DNA from: Paradevosia sp036499825
Lineage (GTDB): Bacteria > Pseudomonadota > Alphaproteobacteria > Rhizobiales > Devosiaceae
Direction of reading: 5' to 3'
DNA length: 64,000 nt
NCBI GenBank assembly: GCA_036499825.1
Contig: DASYCZ010000062.1
Span: forward strand, 62,001 to 126,000
Every line of letters starts with the position of its first letter. Positions within the stretch are counted from its first letter, which is position 1. Positions 33,615 to 42,296 of the stretch are shown here, piece by piece. A program made the position numbers and the translations under genes. The notes beneath the pieces are model-generated. The model saw nothing but the letters and a program-made list of their open reading frames with translations. It did not search any database and was not told where the DNA came from.

Positions 33615-34847
33615 TCAGGCGAGGGTGTCCTTGTAGAAGACGCCATCCCGCATGATCGCCGACATATGCTTGCCATCAGCCGTCAGCAGCGACAGATCAT
33701 CGAGCGGGTCGCCATCCACCACGATCAGATCCGCCAGTGCACCGGCAGCGAGCGTGCCCAATTCGCCTGTCATCCGGCACAGCTCGGCGCCCACGGTCGT
33801 TGCCGAGCGGATGATCTCCGCCGGCGTCAGCACCTTGGCCAAAAGGTCGAACTCCATGCAGTGATAGCTGCGCAGTTCGCCCAGGAGGTCTGAGCCGAAC
33901 GCCATCTTCAAACCGGCATCGCGCATGATCTGAAGCGATTTGAAGCCGCCCTGGCGCACCACGTCGATCTTGGCGAATTCGGTTTCGCCGAAGCCGAAGC
34001 GCTTGCCCTCGAGGTGCAGCGCCTCATAGGCCACGAGCGTCGGCACCGCGATGCAGCCCTTGTCGGCCGCCATCCGGGCCGTCTCTGCGGTGATCAGGTT
34101 GCAATGCTCCAGCGAATGCACGCCGAGCTCGACGCAGCGCCTGATGGCGGCATCGGTATAAAGATGCGCCGACACATAGATGCCGGCATTCTCTGCTTCC
34201 TCCACGATGGCGCGGATTTCGTCCTTTGAGAACTGGATGGATTCGATCGGATCGTTCGGTGACGATACGCCACCATTGGCCATGATCTTGATGAACTTGG
34301 CGCCGCCCTTGATCATCTCGCGCGCCGCGGCCCGGCAGGCATCGACGCCGTCGACCACATAGCCCATCGAACCGAGCCGGTCCGACATCATGCCCGGGCG
34401 GTCGTCGGTGCGCTGGCGCAAATCGGCGTGGCCGCCGGTGGTGGTGAGCCCCTTGCCGCAGATTACCAGACGCGAGCCGTCGATCAGGCCTTGCTCGACG
34501 CCATAGACGAGGCCGACATCGGCCCCGCCGAGATCGCGCATGGTGGTGAAGCCGCGCTGCAACGCCTCTTCCATCACCCGCGCCGAGCGCAGGGCGGCAA
34601 GCGAGGTCGGGGCGATGATGTTGGCCCACAGGTTCAAGGTCTCGGCCACCACATGCACATGGCAATCGATCAGCCCCGGCATCAGCGTCTTGCCGCAGAG
34701 CTCGACCACGCGCGCGCCGGCAGGCGCCGCGATACCCTGTGCTAGTGCCTTGATGCGGTCGCCCTCGACCAGTACGTCGAGCCCCTGCCGGCTGCTGCCG
34801 GCCTCCGGATCGAGCACCTTGCCGCCGGTGAAGAGTGTGGTGGACAT
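33615..34847 (-). CDS. Metal-dependent amidohydrolase (imidazolonepropionase-like)
   Basis: 410 residues from ATG 34847 with GAGGT before it; the frame is open further upstream, into a repeat, which I exclude. LMPGLIDCHVHVVAE (about 57-71) gives the HxH metal pair; FIKIMANGGVSSPND (about 180), VSAHLYTDAAIRR (about 220) and VHSLEHCNLI (about 240) give the Lys/His ligands, and FGSDLLGELR (about 317) the catalytic Asp. Members of this group cleave N-acyl amino acids, prolyl dipeptides or related amides. It lies at the end of the peptide-type ABC operon and may act on the imported compound. A GC-rich repeat separates it from the ATPase gene. Confidence 0.82.
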   Translation of the reverse strand: MSTTLFTGGKVLDPEAGSSRQGLDVLVEGDRIKALAQGIAAPAGARVVELCGKTLMPGLIDCHVHVVAETLNLWANIIAPTSLAALRSARVMEEALQRGFTTMRDLGGADVGLVYGVEQGLIDGSRLVICGKGLTTTGGHADLRQRTDDRPGMMSDRLGSMGYVVDGVDACRAAAREMIKGGAKFIKIMANGGVSSPNDPIESIQFSKDEIRAIVEEAENAGIYVSAHLYTDAAIRRCVELGVHSLEHCNLITAETARMAADKGCIAVPTLVAYEALHLEGKRFGFGETEFAKIDVVRQGGFKSLQIMRDAGLKMAFGSDLLGELRSYHCMEFDLLAKVLTPAEIIRSATTVGAELCRMTGELGTLAAGALADLIVVDGDPLDDLSLLTADGKHMSAIMRDGVFYKDTLA

Positions 34848-34887
34848 GGGATGCACCTCGGGAATTACAAAACATCGAATGTGGTTG

Positions 34888-34993
34888 ACCCCCACCCCAA
34901 TCCTTCCCCACAAGGGGGAGGGAGGCGTAAGAGCCGCGATTTCTCAGTCTGCGTCTGCCTCCCCCTTTTGGGGAGGGGCTAGGGGTAGGGGTG
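34888..34993. repeat. GC-rich intergenic palindromic repeat
   Basis: A C-rich arm (34888-34925, with CCCCACCCC and CCTTCCCC) and a G-rich arm (34957-34993, with GGGGAGGGG and GGGGTAGGGG) are inverted copies of each other with small gaps. The CCACCCC/CTCCCC wording is shared with the elements at 46157-46195 and 56303-56346. Confidence 0.6.
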
Positions 34994-35016
34994 AGCAGCG
35001 GGCGCGATGCTTGCCC

Positions 35017-35997
35017 TCACCGGTGATGACACGCCACCAACCGCCCGTCGTCACGCGGCGTCAGCGCCGGCTCCGTTGTGCTGCATTCCGCCGTCGCCAG
35101 CGGGCAACGCGTGTGGAACGGGCAGCCGCTCGGCTTGTTGATGGCGCTCGGAATATCGTCGTTGCGGGCGCTGAACTTGTGCCGATTGCGCGGGTCGAGC
35201 GAAGGCGCCGATTTCATCAGCAGCTCGGTATAGGGATGCGTCGGCGTGGCGAAAATCTCGCTCTTGCCGGCCAACTCCACGATCTTGCCCAGATACATCA
35301 CCGCGACCTGGTGCGAGATGTGTTCGACCACGCCCAAATCATGCGAGATGAAGAGATAGGAGACCCCCAGGTCCCGCTGCAGGTCAGCCAGCAGGTTGAG
35401 GATCTGGGCCTGCACCGAAACGTCGAGAGCCGACACCGGCTCATCGCACACGATGATGTCGGGGTTGAGCGCCAGAGCCCGCGCGATGCCGATACGCTGC
35501 CGCTGACCGCCCGAGAACTGGTGCGGGAAATTGCTGGCCTGGTCCGGCCTAAGCCCGACGCGCGCCATCAGTTCCTCGACGCGCTTCCGCCGCTCCGCCG
35601 GTGTGCCCACCCCATGGATGTCGAGCGGCGCCCGGATGATGTCGCGCACCCGCTGCCGCGGATTGAGCGAGGAGAACGGATCCTGGAAGACGATCTGCAT
35701 GCGGCGGCGATAGGCTTTGAGTTCGGCGCCGTGGAAGCCCGCAATGCGGTGCCCGTCGAACGTCACCGCGCCTTCGGTGGCCTTGACCAGCCCCATCAGC
35801 GCCAGGCCAGTAGTGGATTTGCCGCAGCCGCTTTCACCCACAAGGCTCAGCGTCTCACCGCGCTTTAGCGCGAAATCCACCCCGTCCACGGCCTTTACGG
35901 CGCCGACCTGGCGTTGCAGCAGGCCCTTGCGGATGGGGAAGTGAACCTTGAGGCCTTCGACGGCCAGTAGCGGGGCCGCGGCCTCAGACATCTTCAT
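35017..35997 (-). CDS. Peptide-type ABC importer ATPase (DppF/OppF type)
   Basis: 326 residues. Walker A GESGCGKST (about 53-61), the OppF-type FQDPFSSLNPRQRVRD after it, the signature FSGGQRQRIGIARAL (about 165) and Walker B IIVCDEPVSALDVS are all intact. The Cys-rich C-terminal tail (CPFHTRCPLATAECS) is typical of oligopeptide-type ATPases and may hold an iron-sulfur cluster. It overlaps the partner ATPase gene by fourteen bases. Confidence 0.92.
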   Translation of the reverse strand: MKMSEAAAPLLAVEGLKVHFPIRKGLLQRQVGAVKAVDGVDFALKRGETLSLVGESGCGKSTTGLALMGLVKATEGAVTFDGHRIAGFHGAELKAYRRRMQIVFQDPFSSLNPRQRVRDIIRAPLDIHGVGTPAERRKRVEELMARVGLRPDQASNFPHQFSGGQRQRIGIARALALNPDIIVCDEPVSALDVSVQAQILNLLADLQRDLGVSYLFISHDLGVVEHISHQVAVMYLGKIVELAGKSEIFATPTHPYTELLMKSAPSLDPRNRHKFSARNDDIPSAINKPSGCPFHTRCPLATAECSTTEPALTPRDDGRLVACHHR

Positions 35998-36982
35998 GCT
36001 CCCAGCAGGCCGCGAAATGTCCGGGGCGCTTTTCCTCGAATGGTGGGCGTTCCTCCCGGCAGCGTGCCGAAGCGCCGGGGCAACGCGGCGCGAAGGCGCA
36101 ACCCTTGGGCAGGTCCCATAGCGGCGGCACGGTGCCGGCGATATCGGTCAGCCGCTCGCTGCTCTGGCCACGGGGAATGGCCCCCATAAGACCGCGGGTA
36201 TAGGGATGGATCGGGTTATCGAAGAGTTCGTAGACCGTGGCTTCCTCGACCCGCCGGCCGGCATACATGACGATGACGCGGTCGGCGACTTCAGCCACCA
36301 CGCCGAGATCGTGGGTGATGAGAATCTGTGCCGTGCCCAGCCGATCCTGCAGGTCAGAGATCAACCCGAGAATCTGAGATTGGATGGTCACGTCCAGCGC
36401 CGTCGTCGGTTCGTCCGCAACGATGATGCGCGGCTCGCACGCCAGCGCCAGGGCGATCATGGCGCGCTGCCGCATGCCGCCCGACAATTCATGCGGATAT
36501 TGCCTTGCCCGCTTGGCCGGGTCGGGCATCTGCACCAGCTTCAGCGTTTCGATCGCATGCTCGAACGCTTCGCGATGTCCGGCCTTGCGGTGCTGGCGCA
36601 CGGCTTCGGCAATCTGCTCGCCGATGGTCAAGACCGGATTGAGCGCCGTCAGCGGCTCCTGGAAGATCATGGCGATCTTTTCGCCGCGATAGTCCTCGAC
36701 CGTGTGCTGGTTGAGACCGAGGAAATCGACGCCCTCGATCTCGATCTTGCCACCCGTGACCGACGCCGCCTCCGGCAGCAGCCGCAACAGGGCCAGCGCC
36801 GTCATCGACTTGCCGCAGCCGGATTCGCCGACGATGCAGACTGTCTCGCCGGCGGCCACCGTCAGGCTCATGTCGGAAACCACGGCAAATGACCCGTGCT
36901 CGCCCTGGATCCGGACTTCCAGATCGCTGACGGCGAGGACCGGGGCTTGGTCCGTAACGGGGACGGTTGCGTTCATTGCCAT
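35984..36982 (-). CDS. Peptide-type ABC importer ATPase (DppD/OppD type)
   Basis: 332 residues. Walker A GESGCGKSM, the OppD-type FQEPLTALNPVLTIGEQIAE, signature LSGGMRQRAMIALAL and Walker B IIVADEPTTALDVT are present. The C-terminus has CAFAPRCPGASARC. With the DppF-type protein it forms the heterodimeric motor of the permeases at 37977-39817. ATG 36982 is used; ATG 36976 is in frame two codons later. Confidence 0.92.
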   Translation of the reverse strand: MAMNATVPVTDQAPVLAVSDLEVRIQGEHGSFAVVSDMSLTVAAGETVCIVGESGCGKSMTALALLRLLPEAASVTGGKIEIEGVDFLGLNQHTVEDYRGEKIAMIFQEPLTALNPVLTIGEQIAEAVRQHRKAGHREAFEHAIETLKLVQMPDPAKRARQYPHELSGGMRQRAMIALALACEPRIIVADEPTTALDVTIQSQILGLISDLQDRLGTAQILITHDLGVVAEVADRVIVMYAGRRVEEATVYELFDNPIHPYTRGLMGAIPRGQSSERLTDIAGTVPPLWDLPKGCAFAPRCPGASARCREERPPFEEKRPGHFAACWEHEDV

Positions 36983-37002
36983 GGTTCCGTGTACTTTCCG
37001 GC

Positions 37003-37947
37003 TCAGTCGGACGAGCCTTCGATATTGCCGACCATCCAGCCATAGTCACCAGGCTCGACGAGGTTGCGGGTGAGGTGCTGCATGACCATGATGCCGTTCG
37101 GGAACGGCGCCGGAATTTCTTCCAGCACTTCGAACGTATAGGGGCTGACCACGCGGCCGAGCAGTTGGTCGCCCTTGATCAGCTCGCCATTGGCGGGGGA
37201 CAGCGGCTCGACCCAGCCGCCCTTGGTGGGGCGGATGCCGACGAGTTCGGTGACCACGACCTGCTTCGGGTTCGGCCTGACCTCGCCCGGGATGACGCCG
37301 CGCACGCGCAGGATATTGAGGATGCCGTCGACGACGCGCTTGGTATAGGGCGTCTGGTCGACGATGCCGCCGCCGAGTTCGACCGTCACCACCTTCACGT
37401 CGCGCTTGTCCATCGTCACCACCTTGCTGGTGCCCGCATAGACGGTGCCCGCCTTGCCCGGCTCAGGCCGGTACAGCACCTTGGTGCCAAAGGCGCGCGA
37501 CAGTTCTTCGTCGTTCCAGATGTAGGTATAGTCGACCGTCGGCCGGTCCGTGCCCGAATGCAGGTCGATATGGATATCGAGCTGGTCGAGGAATTCCTTG
37601 GTGTAGGCTACGGCGAGCTGCTGGGTGAAGGTGCCCTTGGCGTCGCCCGGGAACTCGCGGTTGAGGTTCAGCGCATCGACTGGCGTATTGCGCTTGTTGG
37701 CGGCGAAGGCGCGGGCGTTGACCACAGGCAGCAGCAGGATACGGCCCTTGATCGGCAGATCCTTGAGGATGCGGTAGAGGTCGAGAATGGCCTGCGAACC
37801 GGTGTTCTCGTCGCCATGGACGCAACCCGTGACGCCGATGGTGGGGCCGTCGCTTTCGCCGATCAGTTCGTGGATGAACAGGTTGGCGTCGCTGCCGTCG
37901 GCATGGACGGTGAACTTTTTCTTGATGAGGTTGATCGCTTTGACCAT
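37003..37947 (-). CDS. Succinylglutamate desuccinylase/aspartoacylase-type deacylase
   Basis: 314 residues. VTGCVHGDENTGSQAI (about 38-53) has the zinc-binding H-x-x-E, NREFPGD near 95 the Arg motif, DIHIDLHSG (about 123-131) the third zinc ligand, and VVTVELGGG (about 185) the catalytic Glu of the M14-like AstE/ASPA group. These enzymes cleave N-acyl groups from amino acids in the cytoplasm. Sitting between the permease and ATPase genes of a peptide-type importer, it probably deacylates the imported compound. A distant relative is encoded at 52194-53213. Confidence 0.87.
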   Translation of the reverse strand: MVKAINLIKKKFTVHADGSDANLFIHELIGESDGPTIGVTGCVHGDENTGSQAILDLYRILKDLPIKGRILLLPVVNARAFAANKRNTPVDALNLNREFPGDAKGTFTQQLAVAYTKEFLDQLDIHIDLHSGTDRPTVDYTYIWNDEELSRAFGTKVLYRPEPGKAGTVYAGTSKVVTMDKRDVKVVTVELGGGIVDQTPYTKRVVDGILNILRVRGVIPGEVRPNPKQVVVTELVGIRPTKGGWVEPLSPANGELIKGDQLLGRVVSPYTFEVLEEIPAPFPNGIMVMQHLTRNLVEPGDYGWMVGNIEGSSD

Positions 37948-37976
37948 GACTTGCAGTCCTTATTACTAGCCGATTA

Positions 37977-38831
37977 TCAGGAGGCCTTGGCGGCGGGACC
38001 CCCGCCGCGGGTCAATTGCCGCGGATCGAGGATGTCCCTGAGCCCGTCGCCCAGAAGGTTGAAGCCGAGCACCGTCACCATGATGGTGAGGCCGGCGATG
38101 ATGGAAAGCCACGGCTGGTCGCGCATGAACTTGGTGCCATAGGCGAGCGTCCAGCCCCAGGTCGGTGTCGGCGGCGGCAGGCCGAAGCCCAAAAAGCTCA
38201 GCGCCGATTCCGCGATGATCGCCGTGCCCAGGCCAAGCGAGGCGAGGACGATGATCGGCCCCAGCGCGTTGGGCAGGATTTCCTTGAAGATGATGCGGAA
38301 CGGGTTGGCGCCTAGGGCCCGCGCCGCCTGCACATAGTTCTGCTCGCGCAGAACCAGCGTTGCGGCGCGTACCACCCGCGCATATTCGGTCCAGAACACC
38401 ACGATCAGGGCGATGGCCACATTGGCGATGCCGGGGCCCATCACCGCGACGATGGCGAGCGACAGAACGATAGCCGGAAAGCCGAGGAAGATGTCGGTGA
38501 TGCGCATCAGGATGAGATCCACCCAGCCGCCGAAATAGCCCGCGATCAGCCCCACGCATGTGCCGATGAACGCCGCGCCGCCCACCGAGATGATGGAGAT
38601 GGAGAGCGACACCCGCGCGCCGAACGCCAGCCGCGCCCACAGGTCGCGGCCGAAATTGTCGGTGCCCAGCCAATGGTTGGCGCTCGGCCAGGCGAAGCGG
38701 TTGCGCATGTCCATCTGCTCGACGCCATGCGTCGAGATGTAGGGCGCCAGCACCGCGCACAGCACGATGATGAGCGTGATCAACGCGCCGACGACCAGCG
38801 AAGTATTGCGGAAGGCTTTTGGAATGCGCAT
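37977..38831 (-). CDS. Peptide-type ABC permease (DppC type)
   Basis: 284 residues from ATG 38831; the frame is open far upstream through the partner gene, but the family start is here. One N-terminal helix is followed by HWLGTDNFGRDLWARLAFGA, the hallmark of DppC/OppC proteins, then five more helices. The EAA loop (AARALGANPFRIIFKEILPN, about 190-209) docks the ATPase. It ends 30 bases before the deacylase ATG. Confidence 0.92.
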   Translation of the reverse strand: MRIPKAFRNTSLVVGALITLIIVLCAVLAPYISTHGVEQMDMRNRFAWPSANHWLGTDNFGRDLWARLAFGARVSLSISIISVGGAAFIGTCVGLIAGYFGGWVDLILMRITDIFLGFPAIVLSLAIVAVMGPGIANVAIALIVVFWTEYARVVRAATLVLREQNYVQAARALGANPFRIIFKEILPNALGPIIVLASLGLGTAIIAESALSFLGFGLPPPTPTWGWTLAYGTKFMRDQPWLSIIAGLTIMVTVLGFNLLGDGLRDILDPRQLTRGGGPAAKAS

Positions 38832-38836
38832 GGCGG

Positions 38837-39817
38837 TCACCCGAGCCGGATGCGCGGATCGACCGCGGCATAGAGAAGATCGACCACCAGGTTCACGAGC
38901 GCGAAGATGATGGCGAAGGTCAGGACGATCCCCTGGATCAGGGGCAGATCGCGCTGTGAGATGGCCGTGATGGTCAACTGGCCGAGCCCCGGCCAGGCGA
39001 AGATGCTTTCGGTCAGCACGGCGCCGCCAAGCAGGGCGCCGAAGCGCAGCCCGATGACGCTCAACACGGGCAGCAGGGCATTGCGCAGCGCATGACGGAT
39101 CACCACGCGCGGACGCCGGAGGCCCTTGGCATAGGCGGTGCGCACGAAATCCTCGCGCAGCACTTCCAGCATCGAGGTGCGGACCAGCCGGCTGATGACG
39201 GCCGCCGAGTTGACCGCCAGGGCCAGTGCCGGCAGCAGGATATGCTGCAAGGAATCCAGCAGCACCCCCGGCCGTCCGCTCAACGCCGCGATGAGCGCCG
39301 AGGGCAGGGGCTCGCCGCGCCCGATGGAGGGCAGCCAGCCGAGCTGCACCGCGAAGGCCAGCATCAGCAAGAGGCTCAGCCAGTAGACCGGCATGGAGAC
39401 GCCCAATTGCGCGAACAGCATCGTCACCGTATCGACGATCGAGCCCTGCCGCATCGCCGCGATGACGCCCAGCGTCATGCCGATGATGGTGGCGAGGACC
39501 AGCGATACGACCGCCAGCTCGATCGTGGCGCCCAGACGGCTGGCGATGATCGTCGCCACCGGCTGGCTCTGGAAGATCGACATGCCCATGTCGCCATGCA
39601 GCAACGCCGCGAAATAGTCCCACAGCCGCACATACCAGGGATCATTGAGCCCCAGTGCATCGCGGAGATTGGCGATGGCGTCGGGCGTGGCTTCCTGCCC
39701 GAGCAGCACCGCCGCCGGATCGCCGGGAATGAGCAGCAACAGGCCGAACGTCACCACCACCATGCCGATGGCCATGGGGATCAACAGCAGCAGGCGACGG
39801 GCAACATAAGCGATCAT
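38837..39817 (-). CDS. Peptide-type ABC permease (DppB type)
   Basis: 326 residues, six helices. VTFGLLLLIPGDPAAVLLG near the start and the EAA loop (RTAYAKGLRRPRVVIRHALR, about 225-244) mark a DppB/OppB protein. Its stop lies five bases before the DppC-type start codon. AAAGGCGG precedes the ATG. Confidence 0.92.
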   Translation of the reverse strand: MIAYVARRLLLLIPMAIGMVVVTFGLLLLIPGDPAAVLLGQEATPDAIANLRDALGLNDPWYVRLWDYFAALLHGDMGMSIFQSQPVATIIASRLGATIELAVVSLVLATIIGMTLGVIAAMRQGSIVDTVTMLFAQLGVSMPVYWLSLLLMLAFAVQLGWLPSIGRGEPLPSALIAALSGRPGVLLDSLQHILLPALALAVNSAAVISRLVRTSMLEVLREDFVRTAYAKGLRRPRVVIRHALRNALLPVLSVIGLRFGALLGGAVLTESIFAWPGLGQLTITAISQRDLPLIQGIVLTFAIIFALVNLVVDLLYAAVDPRIRLG

Positions 39818-39851
39818 CTCGCCGCCTTTCCATGAGTTTGCAGCATGGTCA

Positions 39852-41024
39852 TCAGTTCAGCACGATGTCTTCGAAATCGCGCGGATAATTGGTCAGCGGT
39901 TCCGGACCGTTTTGGGTCACCAGCACCGTATCCGCCAGCCGGAAGCCGCCGACTTCCGGAACATACAATGCCGGCTCGCTCGAGCACACCATATTGGCCT
40001 TGAGCACGGTCTGGTCACCGGCCTCCACCCATGGCGACTCATGGAAGGCGACGCCCATGCCATGGCCGACGCGATGCTTGAGGAAGGGCGTCATGCCCTG
40101 TTCGCGGATATAGGTGAGGGCGGTGATATCGGCGGAGGCGCAGGTGCGGCCCGCGATCAGCCCGCCGGTCCCCAGCCGCTGCGCCTCATGGGCGATGCGG
40201 TAGTATTTCTCGTGGTCCTTGCTCGGCTGTCCCAGAACGAAGGTGCGCTCGCTCTCGGCCGCGCGTCCGCCGACGCGGCAGCCCAGCGACAGCATGAAGC
40301 ATTCGTCGGCATGAATGCGCCGGCTCGAAATGATCCCGTGCGGAAACGCCGAATTGGCGCCGCCATAGACGAGGCCCCCGGCACGCACCGGCACGTCCAT
40401 GACGTCCGTGTGCTCATTTTCCATGATGGCGAGCGCATGCCGCACCACATGGGCTTCAAGCGCGATCTCGCTCGGCTGCGGCTTGCCGCTGCGGAAGTTC
40501 TCGCGCACCAGCTCGACGCCGGCCTTGACCATCTCGTCGGAGATGCGCGCCGCTTCGCGATGCAGCACCAGCTCTTCGGGGTATTTTATCTGCCGCATTT
40601 TAACGACCATGTCGGTCGAAACGACGCGCGCGCCGGCGAAGATGCTCGCCAGTTGTGCGGCCCGTGCCGTCGACAGGCCGGGCGAATGCCCGACCGTACC
40701 CTTGACCGTGCCCAGCGCCTTGGCCAGGACCGCGAAGGGTTGCTCGACGCCGGGGAATTCAAAATACACCACCGTCTCGATCGGCAACCGCTGGCTCTCG
40801 GCATGCTCGCGTTCGAGCTCGGGGATCAACAGGAATGCCTGTGTCCGCGTCAGCGCCACCACGACCGGCCGCTCGTTCGGGCGGAACGAGAAGCCTGTCG
40901 TGTAGAGCACGTCGTCACTGGCATCGAGCAGCAGCAGGTCGATGCCGTTGGCATCCATGCGGGCCCGCATGTCCTTGTGCAGATTGCTGTAGAAATCGGC
41001 GCCAAGGCGCTGGCTGAACGTCAT
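39852..41024 (-). CDS. Creatinase-like M24-fold hydrolase lacking metal ligands
   Basis: 390 residues. The N-terminal domain (about 1-160, LLLLDASDDVLYTTGFSF) and the C-terminal pita-bread domain match the creatinase/aminopeptidase P family. The five metal ligands of aminopeptidases are mostly missing: the first Asp is Ser (MLSLGCRVGG, about 245), the second is Glu (AAESERTF), the fifth is Ala (FRLADTVLV); only the His of VGHGMG (about 318) and the Glu of SSEP (about 347) remain. Creatinase also has this fold without metal, so a hydrolase of a small amidino or amide compound is more likely than a metallopeptidase. GGAAGGAACC precedes the ATG. It is a tandem paralog of the next gene. Confidence 0.82.
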   Translation of the reverse strand: MTFSQRLGADFYSNLHKDMRARMDANGIDLLLLDASDDVLYTTGFSFRPNERPVVVALTRTQAFLLIPELEREHAESQRLPIETVVYFEFPGVEQPFAVLAKALGTVKGTVGHSPGLSTARAAQLASIFAGARVVSTDMVVKMRQIKYPEELVLHREAARISDEMVKAGVELVRENFRSGKPQPSEIALEAHVVRHALAIMENEHTDVMDVPVRAGGLVYGGANSAFPHGIISSRRIHADECFMLSLGCRVGGRAAESERTFVLGQPSKDHEKYYRIAHEAQRLGTGGLIAGRTCASADITALTYIREQGMTPFLKHRVGHGMGVAFHESPWVEAGDQTVLKANMVCSSEPALYVPEVGGFRLADTVLVTQNGPEPLTNYPRDFEDIVLN

Positions 41025-41040
41025 TGTGGTTCCTTCCGCG

Positions 41041-42216
41041 TCACGCGATCACGACGTCGTCGAGCTTGCGCGGATATTTGGTCATGCTGTCCGGCCCCGC
41101 CTCGGCGATGAGCACGGTGTCGGCAATGCGATAGCCGGCAAAGCCCGGCACGAAGATGGCGGGCTCCGAGGATGTGATCATGCCCGGCTTCATGATGGTG
41201 TCGTCGCCGCCTTCCACCCATGGCGGCTCGTGGAACATGATGCCCATGCCATGGCCGACGCGGTGCAGCAGATACTCGTTCATGCCGGAATCGCGGATGA
41301 AGGCCAGCGCCAGGTTATCGGCCGAAGCGCAGGTGTGCCCGGCGATCAGCGCTGCCGTCGCCATGCGCTGCGCCTCATAGGCAACCGCATAATGGCCCTC
41401 CTGCTCCTTGGTGGGCTCGCCGATGAACAGTGTCCGCTCGCTCTCCGCGGCCCGGCCGCCGACCCGGCAACCAAGTGACAGGATAATGCTCTCGCCGCGC
41501 TTCACCGGATTGCCGGTCGGCATGCCATGCGGAAACGCCGAGCGTGCGCCCGAGTAGACGAGCCCGCTGGCAAGGCCCTGCACCAGCATCTGCTCTTCAT
41601 GCTCTTCGAACATGATCTTCATGGCGTGGCGCGACACGAAGGATTCGATCTCGATCTCGCTCGGCAATTCGCCGCCCTTGTGCATGGCCTCGCGGATCAA
41701 CTCGACCCCAGCCACCACCATGGCGTCGGAAATCCGCGCCGCCTCGCGGTGCTGCACGATCTCCTCGGGGTATTTCACCAGCCGCATCTGCTGCACGATA
41801 TTGCTCGGCTTGTGTGCCTTGGCATTGGGAAAGGCCGCCTCGATCTGCGGCACGCGCGCCAGCGAGATCGCATGGCTGTAGGCGACCACGCCGTTCATAT
41901 CGGGGAAGGCGCGGCCCAGGACGTTGAAGGGCCGGTCGATGCCGGGGAATTCGAAATAGATGATCGGCTCGGCCGCGATGTCCTGGTGCGCAGCGTGGGC
42001 GCGCTCCAATTCAGGAAGCAGCAGCCAGGCACCGGTCTGGGAAATGGCGAACACCACCGGCCGCTCGGTCGTATAGTGCGAAAAGCCGGTCGTATAGATG
42101 ACGTCGTCGTTGGAATCGAGCAGCAGCAGGTCGATGCCGGCCTCGACCATGCGCGCACGGATGTCCTTATGGACCTTGGCGTAGAAATCGGCACTCAGAC
42201 GCTGTGTGAACTTCAT
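41041..42216 (-). CDS. Creatinase-like M24-fold hydrolase lacking metal ligands
   Basis: 391 residues from ATG 42216, giving the same start as its neighbour (KFTQRLSADFYAKVHKD against TFSQRLGADFYSNLHKD). The fold and the replaced metal ligands are the same: ILSLGCRVGG, AAESERTL, VGHGMG, SSEP, YRIADTVL. The two proteins are similar over their whole length, so a tandem duplication is clear. They may form a heteromer or act on related substrates. The gene follows the binding protein gene of the operon after 80 bases with only a weak ribosome site. Confidence 0.82.
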   Translation of the reverse strand: MKFTQRLSADFYAKVHKDIRARMVEAGIDLLLLDSNDDVIYTTGFSHYTTERPVVFAISQTGAWLLLPELERAHAAHQDIAAEPIIYFEFPGIDRPFNVLGRAFPDMNGVVAYSHAISLARVPQIEAAFPNAKAHKPSNIVQQMRLVKYPEEIVQHREAARISDAMVVAGVELIREAMHKGGELPSEIEIESFVSRHAMKIMFEEHEEQMLVQGLASGLVYSGARSAFPHGMPTGNPVKRGESIILSLGCRVGGRAAESERTLFIGEPTKEQEGHYAVAYEAQRMATAALIAGHTCASADNLALAFIRDSGMNEYLLHRVGHGMGIMFHEPPWVEGGDDTIMKPGMITSSEPAIFVPGFAGYRIADTVLIAEAGPDSMTKYPRKLDDVVIA

Positions 42217-42296
42217 CGAAATCTCGAAAATATGGGAGCAGCGGAGGAGGGAGGGAGCCGGCGCGGCAATGCGCGCCACGCCGGCCACCGGGAGGA

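Noticed and set aside
33524..34993. CRISPR-like array from the two nearby GC-rich repeats
   Set aside because: The units are inverted halves of single hairpins, differ in sequence and length, and have no regularly spaced unique spacers.
38832..39623. Long N-terminal extension of the DppC-type permease
   Set aside because: It runs antiparallel in frame through the DppB-type gene and encodes no family sequence; ATG 38831 gives the normal length.
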